Origin: a bacterium
GTDB lineage: Bacteria > Chloroflexota > Chloroflexia > Thermomicrobiales > UBA6265
Direction of reading: 5' to 3'
Assembly: GCA_029977305.1 (NCBI GenBank)
Contig: JAPOLF010000011.1
Location: 1-17,752 of the forward strand
DNA length: 17,752 nt
A program made the position numbers and the translations under genes. Shown one piece after another: positions 1-6,518 of the stretch; positions within the stretch are counted from its first letter, which is position 1, and the number at the start of each line of letters is the position of its first letter. Below the pieces are notes generated by a model that saw only the letters and a program-made list of their open reading frames with translations, did no database searches and was not told where the DNA came from.

Positions 1-165
<165 letters not shown>

Positions 166-207
166 CCCAGGCTCCGCCTTGCGCGGCGGCAACGTGCCCA
201 TCCTTGC

Positions 208-1191
208 CTACTCCGCCGAGAACCGGAACTCGGTCACGCTGTGGAACACCTCACCCGGCCGCAACACGGTGCTCGGGAAACTCGGCGTGTTCGGCGAATT
301 CGGGAAATGCTGCGTCTCGAGGCAGAACCCGCTGCGCGGCCCGTACACCGCCCCGCTCGTCCCGACCACATCGCGCATCCCGTTCGCGGTGAAGAACTGC
401 ACCCCCGGCTCCGTCGTCGCCACCTCCATCACCCGTCCGCGCTCCGGCTCATGCACGATGGCGCAGGTGCGCAACTCCCGGTCCTCCGCCGTCGGCCGAT
501 CGATCACGAAGCAGTGGTCATACCCACCGCCGATCCGGATCTGCGGATCATCCGCATCGATCCGATCGCCGATCCGCCGTGGCGTCGTGAAGTCGAAGGG
601 CGTCCCCGCCACCGGGGCCAGTTCACCGGTCGGGATCGCCGTCGCATCGGTCGGCAGATACCGGCTCGCATGCACCTGCAGCACGTGGTCCTCGATCGTC
701 CCGTTCCCCTCGCCGCGCAGATTCCAATACGCGTGACTGGTGAGGTTGATCACCGTCGCCTTGTCCGTTGTCGCGTGAAACGTGATCCGCAGCGTCCCCG
801 GTGGCACGATCTCGTAACGCACCTCCGCCTCGACCCGTCCCGGGAATCCCTGATCCCCATCCGCGCTGACCAGCCGCATCACGGTCCGCTCCGGCGACGT
901 CTCCGCCACCATCCACTCCCGCTGCGCGAACCCGATCGGCCCCCCATGGATGTGGTGCGGCCCGTTCTTCGGTGTCAGGTGATAGGTCACCCCGTCCAGC
1001 GTGAACCGCGCATCCGCGATCCGGTTCGCATACCGCCCCGCGATCGCCCCGATGTGCCCGCTGTTGTTCGGCTTGTACGCCTCGATCGTCGGACGCCCCA
1101 GCGTCACATTGGCCATCACCCCGTCGCGGTCCGGCGCCTCCAGCGTCCTGATCACCGCCCCGAACCCGTCAAACGTCGCCGTGATCCCCAT
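208..1191 (-). CDS. galM: Aldose 1-epimerase (galactose mutarotase)
   Basis: A 327-residue cytoplasmic enzyme that interconverts alpha and beta anomers of aldoses such as galactose or glucose. Family hallmarks are visible: GRYANRI at 52-58, HHIHGG at 79-84, the catalytic His153 in SHAYWNL, Asp225 in GGYDH, and the catalytic Glu292 in LETQHFPNSPN. The order and spacing fit the family, whose members are usually about 330-350 residues. The start is firm: an in-frame stop lies four codons upstream and GGAGG sits 4 bases before the ATG, so the somewhat short N-terminus is real. It lies about 325 bp downstream of the aminotransferase, separated by a terminator and two hairpin repeats, and is followed after 42 bp by the partial DUF4287-like gene. 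It is therefore likely the first gene of its own transcript. Confidence 0.93.
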   Translation of the reverse strand: MGITATFDGFGAVIRTLEAPDRDGVMANVTLGRPTIEAYKPNNSGHIGAIAGRYANRIADARFTLDGVTYHLTPKNGPHHIHGGPIGFAQREWMVAETSPERTVMRLVSADGDQGFPGRVEAEVRYEIVPPGTLRITFHATTDKATVINLTSHAYWNLRGEGNGTIEDHVLQVHASRYLPTDATAIPTGELAPVAGTPFDFTTPRRIGDRIDADDPQIRIGGGYDHCFVIDRPTAEDRELRTCAIVHEPERGRVMEVATTEPGVQFFTANGMRDVVGTSGAVYGPRSGFCLETQHFPNSPNTPSFPSTVLRPGEVFHSVTEFRFSAE

Positions 1192-1245
1192 CCCGCCTCC
1201 TCAGTCTCCCGCATTCTAGAACCCTCGCACCATCAGGACTCCACC

Positions 1246-1324
1246 CACCGTCCCCCCTCTCCCCCGCAGGGGAGAGGGGCTGGGGGTGAGGGCGCGAGCC
1301 CACAGGCGAGCGTCTCCTCCCACC
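1246..1324. repeat. Hairpin-forming intergenic repeat, copy 1
   Basis: A unit of about 79 bp with a perfect 11-bp inverted repeat (CCCCTCTCCCC at 1254-1264, GGGGAGAGGGG at 1269-1279), followed by a GGGGGTGAGGG tail and a GCGAGCC..AGGCGAGCGTCTCCTCCCACC segment. It matches copy 2 almost base for base. This is the style of the REP-like palindromes that occur between genes in many GC-rich bacteria. It does not encode a convincing protein. Confidence 0.85.
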
Positions 1325-1360
1325 AAACCAACCAATGAGGAAGCTGAGAAATCCAACTCC

Positions 1361-1440
1361 CACCGTCCCCCCTCTCCCCCGCAGGGGAGAGGGGCCGGGG
1401 GTGAGGGCCGCGAGCCCGCAGGCGAGCGTCTCCTCCCACC
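1361..1440. repeat. Hairpin-forming intergenic repeat, copy 2
   Basis: Second copy of the unit at 1246-1324, in the same orientation and offset by 115 bp, with one extra base and a few substitutions. The two copies fill most of the 1192-1516 gap; apart from them and the aminotransferase terminator I see nothing else there. The 36-bp spacer between the copies is unrelated AT-richer sequence. Confidence 0.85.
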
Positions 1441-1452
1441 ACCGCACCACCG

Positions 1453-1493
1453 AAACAACAACCCCCGCCCTCCATCAAAGAAGAGAGCGGGGG
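1453..1493 (-). terminator. Intrinsic terminator of the aminotransferase gene
   Basis: Read on the minus strand: CCCCCGCTCTC (1493-1483), a 10-base loop, then GAGGGCGGGGG (1472-1462), an 11-position stem with one mismatch. It is followed by TTGTTGTTT. It begins 24 bases after the aminotransferase stop codon, the expected place for a Rho-independent terminator. Confidence 0.8.
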
Positions 1494-1516
1494 AGTCCTG
1501 ATCAACCCTCAGCAGA

Positions 1517-2665
1517 TCACCCCACACGATCCGCAAACGCCACAATCCGCTCGCACCCCACCCGCAGCTCCTCCTCCGAGGACGCCAGCGAGATCCGCAC
1601 GAACCCCTCCGCCATCACCCCGAACGCCGTCCCCGGCGCCGTGGCGATCCCTTCCTCTTTGATCAGCCGGATGGCAACCTCTTGGCTCGGCAGTCCGGTG
1701 CTCCGCATGTCCGCCAACGCATAGAACGCCCCGCTCGGCACCGCCGGCAGCAAACCCGCCGGTTGCAGGATCGACTGCACCAGATCACGCCGCCGATGGT
1801 ACGCCTGCCGCATCTCCTCGACGCACTCCTGCGGCCCCGTCAGCGCCGCCAGTGCCGCCCGCTGCGAGATGTCCGACGGGCAGGAGACCACCGCCTCCTG
1901 CGCCTTCGACGACAGCGCGATCAGCGCCGCCGGGGCGATCGCCCACCCGATCCGCCATCCCGTCATCGCGTACGACTTCGAGCACCCGGAGATGAAGATC
2001 ACCCGCTCCCGATCGATCGGCGCCGCCGAGACCATCTTCCCCACGTACACCAAGTCCTCGTAGATCTCGTCCGCGATCACCCACAGATCCCGCCGCTGCG
2101 CCCATGCCATGAACGCCTCGACCGTCTCCTTCGGCCACACCACCCCACACGGATTCGAGGGGTTGTTGGTGATCACCACCTTCGTCTTCGGCGTCACCAA
2201 CCGATCAAGTTCCTCGAGGTCCGGCAGATACCCGTTCTCCGACCGCATCGGATAGGTCACCTGCACCCCGCGCGCGATCTGGATCTGCGCCCCGTAATTC
2301 GGCCACCCCGGATCCGGCACGAGGACCTCGTCGCCCTCCTCCACCACCGCGATCAAAGACGCCAGAATCGCGTTCACCGCTCCCGAGCCGATGAGCACCT
2401 CGTTCACCGCGATCGGCTGCTTCCAACGCTCCGCGTACCGCGCCGCCACCGCCGCGCGCAGCTCGTTGATCCCGGCATTCGGCGTGTAGCGGGTGTGCCC
2501 GTCATAGGCCGCCGCGCATGCGGCATCGATGATGTGCGCCGGCGTCTTGAACGACGGCTCCCCCACCGCCAGCGAGATCGTCCCCGGCGTCTCCCGCGCG
2601 ATCTCCATCACCGCCCGGATCCCCGAACGCGGCAGTTGTTCTGCCAGCTGCGACAACGGTTTCAT
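1517..2665 (-). CDS. Class I/II PLP-dependent aminotransferase (aspartate aminotransferase-like)
   Basis: A 382-residue fold-type I aminotransferase that moves an amino group between an amino acid and a 2-oxo acid using pyridoxal phosphate. Visible motifs: GEPSFKTP (35-42), the cofactor-stacking aromatic in DPGWPNY (118-124), NNPSNPCG (167-174), DEIYEDL (199-205), the PLP lysine Lys230 in SGCSKSYAMTGWRIGW, and the substrate-carboxylate Arg357 in FVRIS. The family is broad, so the substrate (Asp, aromatic or branched chain) cannot be read from the sequence. I chose ATG at 2665 because GAGGAG lies just before it and family members start near this point; an in-frame start as far up as 2743 would add 26 residues without family likeness. 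It is divergent from the FAH-family gene across a 127-bp gap and is followed by its own terminator. Confidence 0.9.
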   Translation of the reverse strand: MKPLSQLAEQLPRSGIRAVMEIARETPGTISLAVGEPSFKTPAHIIDAACAAAYDGHTRYTPNAGINELRAAVAARYAERWKQPIAVNEVLIGSGAVNAILASLIAVVEEGDEVLVPDPGWPNYGAQIQIARGVQVTYPMRSENGYLPDLEELDRLVTPKTKVVITNNPSNPCGVVWPKETVEAFMAWAQRRDLWVIADEIYEDLVYVGKMVSAAPIDRERVIFISGCSKSYAMTGWRIGWAIAPAALIALSSKAQEAVVSCPSDISQRAALAALTGPQECVEEMRQAYHRRRDLVQSILQPAGLLPAVPSGAFYALADMRSTGLPSQEVAIRLIKEEGIATAPGTAFGVMAEGFVRISLASSEEELRVGCERIVAFADRVG

Positions 2666-2792
2666 CACCACTCCTCGTCCGCGACCGCCAAACTGCCCCC
2701 ATGGTACCCGTCCGGTCGCCGCGCCTGCTTGACGACCGGCCACCCACCCCGCACCCTACGCGTGATCCGCCCACGAGAGAGGAGCATCAACG

Positions 2793-3686
2793 GTGAAACT
2801 GCTCACGTTCAAGGAAGGCCCAGCGACCAAGCTCGGCGTCAAGACCGATGCCGGTGTCATCGACATCGCCCTCGCCGAATCAGCGCTCGGCACCGGCGCC
2901 GCAGGTGCCGCCCCCCACACCATGGAGGCGTTCGTCAACGGCGGCGCCAGCGCCCAGACCGCGGTCGCCGATCTCGTCCGCCGCGCCGTCGGCAAGTCCG
3001 GCGCCTGGCTCCGCGACGAGTCCTCCCTCACCCTCGGCCCCAGCGCGCCCAACCCGGGCAAGATCGTCTGCGTCGGCCTCAACTACCGCAAGCACGCGGA
3101 AGAGTCCAACATGCCGATCCCGACCCACCCGATCCTCTTCTCCAAGTTCAACAACACCATCGCCTCGCCGAACGAGCCCGTCCCCCTCACCAAGGCCGGC
3201 AAGGAGTACGACTACGAGGTCGAGCTCGGCGTCGTCATGGGGAGCACCGCCAGCAACGTCTCCGAGGCCGATGCCCTCAAGCACGTCCTCGGCTACACCA
3301 CCGCCAACGACATCTCCTGCCGCGATCTTCAGATGCGCACCCCGCAGTGGCTCATCGGCAAGACCCAAGACAAGTTCCTGCCGATCGGTCCCTATCTCGT
3401 CACCGCTGATGAGGCCGGCGACCCCCAAGGCTACGAGCTCAAGACGTGGCACAACGGGGTCCTCCGGCAGGACTCCCACACCGGCGACCAGATCTTCACC
3501 GTTGCCCAGGTCATCGCCTACGCAAGTCAATTCTTTCCGTTGGAGCCAGGTGACGTGATCGTCACCGGCACCCCCGCCGGCGTCATCATGGGCCTCCCGG
3601 AGAAGAACTGGCTCAAGCCCGGAGACGAGGTCACCGTCGAGGTCGTCGGCCTCGGCAAGCTCACGAATTCGTTCGTCGCCGGCTAA
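2793..3686 (+). CDS. Fumarylacetoacetate hydrolase (FAH) family protein
   Basis: A 297-residue cytoplasmic metal-dependent enzyme of the FAH superfamily, which hydrolyses, decarboxylates or isomerises beta-diketo and 2-oxo acids in degradation pathways. An N-terminal domain (1-85) precedes the catalytic core: GLNYRKHAEE (95-104), the metal-binding YDYEVELGVVMG with Glu142 and Glu144, Asp173 in ANDIS, IGKTQDKFLPIGP (188-200), and TGTPAGV (258-264). Length and order fit the monodomain FAH group (2-hydroxyhepta-2,4-diene-1,7-dioate isomerase, ureidoglycolate lyase-like and related enzymes), so the exact reaction is open. The start is GTG, with AGAGAGGAG 8 bases upstream. A TTGACG box at 2729-2734 may be its -35, but I see no good -10. 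The divergent aminotransferase may act in the same catabolic route, which is only suggestive. Confidence 0.9.
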   Translation: MKLLTFKEGPATKLGVKTDAGVIDIALAESALGTGAAGAAPHTMEAFVNGGASAQTAVADLVRRAVGKSGAWLRDESSLTLGPSAPNPGKIVCVGLNYRKHAEESNMPIPTHPILFSKFNNTIASPNEPVPLTKAGKEYDYEVELGVVMGSTASNVSEADALKHVLGYTTANDISCRDLQMRTPQWLIGKTQDKFLPIGPYLVTADEAGDPQGYELKTWHNGVLRQDSHTGDQIFTVAQVIAYASQFFPLEPGDVIVTGTPAGVIMGLPEKNWLKPGDEVTVEVVGLGKLTNSFVAG

Positions 3687-3757
3687 AGAACGCCCAGAAA
3701 TCGGCAGAATTGCGCGTTTTCACTGGTAATTCACGAGTTCCTGACTTGAAACCCAAC

Positions 3758-3793
3758 AAAAAAAGACCTGCACCCTCTTGACGCTGTGGCAGG
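3758..3793 (-). terminator. Intrinsic terminator on the minus strand, with no protein gene in front of it
   Basis: On the minus strand CCTG-C-CAC (3793-3786) pairs with GTG-CAGG (3773-3767), with one bulged C, across a 12-base loop. Two bases later comes a run of seven T (3764-3758). On the plus strand the hairpin is followed by no T-run, so it points leftward. No credible minus-strand protein gene ends here, which implies a non-coding transcript (see 3808-4039). Confidence 0.6.
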
Positions 3794-3807
3794 ACCTCGT
3801 AAACTAA

Positions 3808-4039
3808 TGCACAGAGGCGCGGATGCTGGTCCCATTCACGTCTTCGGCACCGTCGAACCGCCTCGTGCGGATCGACCCCGGGCAACCCCCGGAAGGTGTC
3901 CCCCAACCACGCGGTGAACGGCTCCTGGTTCCCCTCCGGGAGCCGTTCGCATGTCCAGCGGGTGGGGCCCGAATCCCAGCGTTTGATCAGGAAGGTGGCA
4001 CTGGCGGCTCGCACAAGGCGCCGCTTGGAGTTCCGTGCA
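3808..4039 (-). ncRNA. Candidate structured non-coding RNA, class not recognised
   Basis: The 447-bp gap between the FAH gene and osmC has no plausible protein gene but holds nested complementary segments. P1: 4035-4039 with 3808-3812. P2: 4018-4022 with 3816-3820. P3: 3976-3980 with 3825-3829 and 3971-3974 with 3834-3837. Inside P3 are three hairpins: P4 (3958-3967 with 3901-3912) capped by an 11-bp stem (3938-3948 with 3916-3926), a CCGGG/CCCGG hairpin (3878-3892), and GTCGA-CCGC/GCGG-TCGAC (3852-3876). The whole is framed on the minus strand by a TATATT box (4048-4043), a fitting distance ahead of P1, and by the T7 terminator 15 bases after P1. No convincing -35 is seen. It lacks the marks I know for SRP RNA, RNase P, tmRNA and 6S RNA. 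The fold was read by eye, without energies or alignments. Confidence 0.42.
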
Positions 4040-4049
4040 CCGAATATAC

Positions 4050-4078
4050 TTGACATCTAGATCAACAACATCAATACT
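4050..4078 (+). promoter_or_regulatory. Sigma-70-type promoter of the osmC-family gene
   Basis: TTGACA at 4050-4055, a 17-base spacer, and AATACT at 4073-4078: a perfect -35 and a -10 with two mismatches. Transcription would start near 4085, giving an untranslated leader of about 50 bases before the ATG at 4134. It lies back to back with the possible minus-strand -10 of the RNA candidate (4043-4048). Confidence 0.72.
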
Positions 4079-4133
4079 CGCCGTGTCGGGAAGGTCCCGT
4101 CGCTCATTGTCACCCACCGCTGAGGAGTCTTCG

Positions 4134-4688
4134 ATGCCTGCCATCGTCCCCAACGATCAACTCGCCTCCGTTGTCAACGCCGTCCGCGACGGCCTCCGCC
4201 AAGCCCCCGAGCCGCCCATCGCCACCTTCTCGGTCGAGTCCTCCCTCAAGCAGGGCTACCAGGTCGAGCTCGCCGCCCGCCAGTTCTCCTTCCTCTCCGA
4301 CGAGCCGGAGAAGATCGGCGGCTCCGATCTCGGCCCAACCCCCGTCGAGTACGTCCTCGCCGGCCTCGCCGCCTGCCAAGAGATCGTCTACGCCACCTAC
4401 GCCCGCGTCCTCGACATCGAGATCACCAGCCTCAAGGTCCGCGCCGAGGGTTCCCTCGATCTCCGCGGCTTCTTCGGCGTCGCCGATGTCCAGGCTGGCT
4501 TCTCCTCCGTCACCTACAGCGTCGACATCGACAGCCCCGCCTCGGCCGAGGAGATCCGCCGACTCATCGACACCGTCAACGCCAAGTGCCCGGTCCTCGA
4601 GATCATCAAGGACCCCGTCCCCGTCACCAGCGCCTACGCGCTCAACGGCAAGACCCTCGAGGTCGCCCCGGCGTTCTCCGCCGACTAA
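4134..4688 (+). CDS. OsmC/Ohr-family protein (thiol-dependent peroxidase type)
   Basis: A 184-residue cytoplasmic protein of the OsmC/Ohr superfamily, whose members reduce organic hydroperoxides with a pair of cysteines. The first conserved cysteine is Cys81 in DLGPTPVEYVLAGLAACQE and the second is Cys152 in NAKCPVLEII; both keep the family context. The N-terminal 25 residues form a helix-like extension. I start at 4134 because AGGAG lies 6 bases upstream and a strong promoter sits only 56 bases further up; an in-frame start at 4035 would lie upstream of that promoter. It stands alone, with its own promoter and a strong hairpin behind it. The physiological substrate is unknown; some members of this group act in sulfur metabolism rather than peroxide defence. 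Confidence 0.88.
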   Translation: MPAIVPNDQLASVVNAVRDGLRQAPEPPIATFSVESSLKQGYQVELAARQFSFLSDEPEKIGGSDLGPTPVEYVLAGLAACQEIVYATYARVLDIEITSLKVRAEGSLDLRGFFGVADVQAGFSSVTYSVDIDSPASAEEIRRLIDTVNAKCPVLEIIKDPVPVTSAYALNGKTLEVAPAFSAD

Positions 4689-4712
4689 CCCCGGCCCCCA
4701 CACCCCGCAACA

Positions 4713-4746
4713 CATTGGGCCCACGACACTCGTCGTGGGCCCGATG
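4713..4746 (+). terminator. Long perfect hairpin after the osmC-family gene
   Basis: A 15-position stem (4713-4727 with 4732-4746, one T-G pair) with core GGGCCCACGAC / GTCGTGGGCCC and a 4-base loop, 24 bases after the osmC stop. No T-run follows, so it may stop polymerase without one or protect the 3' end. Confidence 0.65.
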
Positions 4747-4818
4747 CATGAATGGTCGTCTCCATCAACCGCGGTGCGGTATCGTCTCCGCAACGTGACG
4801 CGTCAGGAGTGCCGCCGC

Positions 4819-4971
4819 TTGTCCCCCTTCATGCTCTTCTATCTGGTCTTCGCCTTCCTTTTGTGGAAGTTCTGGATGAAGGAGGGGTGGTACAACGCCA
4901 TCCTCAAGGCGGTGCTCACCGTCGTCGCCGGTTACGCCGTGATGTGGGGCCTCGCCCGTCTCCTCGGCTAG
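4819..4971 (+). CDS. Small membrane protein, 50 residues, TTG start
   Basis: Starting at TTG (4819) with AGGAG 9 bases upstream, the product is MSPFMLFYLVFAFLLWKFW followed by a short loop (MKEGWYN) and a second hydrophobic segment ending GYAVMWGLARLLG. Two membrane helices at about 3-18 and 29-47 are evident. A shorter product from ATG at 4831 is possible, and a GTG at 4795 lacks a ribosome site. I do not recognise the family. It stands alone between the osmC hairpin and the propeller genes, 270 bp before the next start. The strongly hydrophobic composition in this frame and the ribosome site are the grounds for calling it a gene. Confidence 0.55.
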   Translation: MSPFMLFYLVFAFLLWKFWMKEGWYNAILKAVLTVVAGYAVMWGLARLLG

Positions 4972-5081
4972 GACAGGCGCAAACCGCGGATGCGTTCGGA
5001 TGGAGACTGACCGTGCTGGAGCCTAGGCTCCTGCTGAGCCCACACGTGGTGTGACCGTGCTGCTCTGAGCCCCATGCATCA

Positions 5082-5113
5082 CCGCGGCCCTTCGGAACCA
5101 TCCCGCGGACCGC
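5082..5113 (+). repeat. 32-bp hairpin element upstream of propeller gene 1 (copy A)
   Basis: CCGCGGCCC-N5-AACCATCCCGCGG-N-CCGC; it matches copy B at 6356-6387 in 29 of 32 positions. It can form a stem (GCGG with CCGC, then an inner CGG/CCG). It ends 128 bp before the ATG of the propeller gene; copy B ends 131 bp before the second propeller gene. Copy A is far from the preceding stop (4971), so it is not simply that gene's terminator. Confidence 0.8.
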
Positions 5114-5164
5114 AGCACCTACCGCATGAAAACGTGATGCCGCGGATCCGGCGACTCCATCGTC

Positions 5165-5184
5165 CCATCAAAGACAATTGATGG
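5165..5184 (+). promoter_or_regulatory. Inverted repeat, possible operator, before propeller gene 1
   Basis: CCATCAA-N6-TTGATGG is a perfect 7-bp dyad in the AT-richest part of the leader, 57 bases before the ATG. Its size and spacing suit a dimeric regulator, but no regulator gene is nearby and no clear -35/-10 pair could be fixed. Confidence 0.35.
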
Positions 5185-5241
5185 TACGCTCCCGCTGAAC
5201 GCAACTGCGTGTCGCCATCGCCATGGAAAGGCCAAAACCCC

Positions 5242-6324
5242 ATGAGCACCGACGAACACTCCCCGCTCGATCGCGCCCTTGCCGCGGTCCATCCCCGCCG
5301 GGTCGTCCTCGCCGCGCTCGCCTCGGTCGGTGCCGCGGCCGCCATCGCCCCTGCCGCCGACCTCGCTGCAAAGAAGAAGAAGAAGAAAAAAGTCTGGACC
5401 GACCGCGCCCAGTTCGGCAGCGCAGGCACCGGCGACGGCAACCTCAACTTCCCAGCCAGCGTCACCGTCTCCGCCAACGGGCGCACCGCCTGGGTGGCCG
5501 ATACCGAAAATCACCGCATCTCGGTCTGGACCCGGCCGACCAGCACATCGACCGAGTGGAGCCACAGCGTCAACTTCGGCAGCGCAGGCACCGGCGACGC
5601 CAACTTCAACTACCCATGGGGTGTCACCGTCTCCGTCGACGGCCGCACCATCTGGGTCGCGGACAAGGACAACCACCGCATCTCGGTCTGGACTCGAACG
5701 ACCAACACCTCGGCCGATTGGAGCCACAGCATCAACTTCGGCAGCGAAGGCTCCGGCAACACCAACTTCAATTACCCATACGGCGTCGCCGTCTCCGCCG
5801 ACGGCCGCACCGCCTGGGTGGCGGACACCTTCAACAACCGCATCTCGGTCTGGACCCGGACGACCAACACCTCGACCGACTGGAGCCCCAGTTACACCTT
5901 CGGCAGCCAAGGCACCGGCGACGCCTACTTTTGGGAACCGATCGGCGTCGCCGTCTCCGCCGACGAACGCACCGTCTGGGTGGCGGATAATCGCAACAAC
6001 CGCATCTCGGTCTGGACTCGGCCAACGGGCTCCTCGACCACGTGGAGCCACAGCATCAACTTCGGGAGCGTAGGCTCCGAAGACGCCAACTTGACCTACC
6101 CAGCCGACGTCGCCGTATCCGCAAACGGGCGCTCCGCCTGGGTGGCGGACTCCTTCAACAACCGCATCTCGGTCTGGACCCGGCCGACGGGCTCCTCAAC
6201 CGAGTGGAGCCACAGCATCAACTTCGGCAGTGAGGGCAGCGGCGTCGCCGTCTCCGCCGACGGCCGCACCGTCTGGGTGGTGGCTTCCTACCCCGGCCAC
6301 ATCTCGATCTGGACGTATTCCTAA
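5242..6324 (+). CDS. Exported six-bladed NHL-type beta-propeller protein 1
   Basis: A 360-residue protein with a Tat-like leader (Arg19-Arg20 followed by an Ala-rich hydrophobic stretch to about 43), then seven lysines (44-50). The rest is six repeats beginning FGS at residues 58, 112, 166, 220, 274 and 328, each 54 residues with the core VSADGRTAWVADT.NNRISVWTR. This is the NHL-repeat pattern (VAD..N.RI..W), so a six-bladed propeller is expected outside the membrane, probably for binding. No catalytic residues are recognisable and the ligand is unknown. The last repeat lacks about 9 residues (the DANFNYPYG part). I start at ATG 5242, with AAAGG 11 bases upstream; an in-frame GTG at 5209 has no ribosome site. 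The next gene is a paralog. Confidence 0.85.
   Translation: MSTDEHSPLDRALAAVHPRRVVLAALASVGAAAAIAPAADLAAKKKKKKKVWTDRAQFGSAGTGDGNLNFPASVTVSANGRTAWVADTENHRISVWTRPTSTSTEWSHSVNFGSAGTGDANFNYPWGVTVSVDGRTIWVADKDNHRISVWTRTTNTSADWSHSINFGSEGSGNTNFNYPYGVAVSADGRTAWVADTFNNRISVWTRTTNTSTDWSPSYTFGSQGTGDAYFWEPIGVAVSADERTVWVADNRNNRISVWTRPTGSSTTWSHSINFGSVGSEDANLTYPADVAVSANGRSAWVADSFNNRISVWTRPTGSSTEWSHSINFGSEGSGVAVSADGRTVWVVASYPGHISIWTYS
5413..6324 (+). repeat. Tandem 162-bp coding repeats within propeller gene 1
   Basis: The TTCGG(C/G)AGC blade start recurs at 5413, 5575, 5737, 5899, 6061 and 6223, exactly every 162 bp. The DNA of neighbouring units is very similar (for example the CGCATCTCGGTCTGGAC block), so the units are recent duplicates or are kept alike by gene conversion. 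The sixth unit is short by an in-frame 27 bp. Confidence 0.93.
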
Positions 6325-6355
6325 CCTAGTCGCGGGTTCAGCTCCCCTTACATCT

Positions 6356-6387
6356 CCGCGGCCCTCGGGAACCATCCCGCGGGCCGC
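6356..6387 (+). repeat. 32-bp hairpin element upstream of propeller gene 2 (copy B)
   Basis: Second copy of the element at 5082-5113. Here the outer stem is perfect (CGCGGCCC with GGGCCGCG, 8 bp) with an inner GGG/CCC. It starts 31 bases after the stop of propeller gene 1 and ends 131 bp before the start of propeller gene 2, so it could be a terminator of the first gene as well as part of the second gene's leader. No T-run follows. Confidence 0.8.
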
Positions 6388-6416
6388 GACGTCTTATCAC
6401 CAACTCAGCAGTCCAT

Positions 6417-6430
6417 TGCAACCTGTTGCA
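6417..6430 (+). promoter_or_regulatory. Inverted repeat, possible operator, before propeller gene 2
   Basis: TGCAAC-CT-GTTGCA is a perfect 6-bp dyad about 90 bases before the ATG, followed at once by further TTGCA motifs. It lies between the copy B hairpin and the gene. No regulator or clear promoter can be assigned. Confidence 0.3.
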
Positions 6431-6518
6431 TCATTGCAGCAGCTGATGGCCGCGGAGTCGTTTGCTCGACTTCCCAATCACCGCGGTAGCAACATCGCCG
6501 AACAAGAGGTGCCAGACG

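Noticed and set aside
1246..1440. CRISPR array
   Set aside because: Only two units, about 80 bp each with a 36-bp gap, containing an internal perfect palindrome and with no cas genes nearby.
1169..1545. Several minus-strand frames across the two palindromic repeats
   Set aside because: They arise from the repeat sequence itself (Gly/Arg/Pro-rich), overlap one another and lack starts of quality.
1682..3409. Long plus-strand frame opposite the aminotransferase
   Set aside because: Arg/His/Pro-rich shadow of the real minus-strand gene that also crosses the FAH gene in the wrong frame.
3778..3805. TTGACG-16-TAAACT promoter-like pair on the plus strand
   Set aside because: It lies on top of the minus-strand terminator hairpin and no plus-strand gene or terminator follows before the osmC promoter. 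The orientation evidence favours the minus strand.
3886..3905. CCGGAAGG resembling the GGAA tetraloop helix of signal recognition particle RNA
   Set aside because: The flanking conserved bases of helix 8 (GGTCAGG before and AGCAGCC after) are absent.
3823..4053. Plus-strand reading frame of 76 codons in the same gap
   Set aside because: No convincing ribosome site and a Pro/Arg-rich composition typical of non-coding GC-rich DNA. It overlaps the stems of the RNA candidate.
3661..4056. Minus-strand reading frame of 131 codons across the FAH-osmC gap
   Set aside because: It runs through the T7 terminator and into the end of the FAH gene, has no ribosome site and no family likeness. The stem-forming repeats explain the conserved look better.
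4171..4818. Upstream part of the frame that ends in the small membrane protein
   Set aside because: Ser/Pro/Thr-rich shadow of the osmC gene in another frame. Only the last 50 codons, behind a ribosome site, look real.
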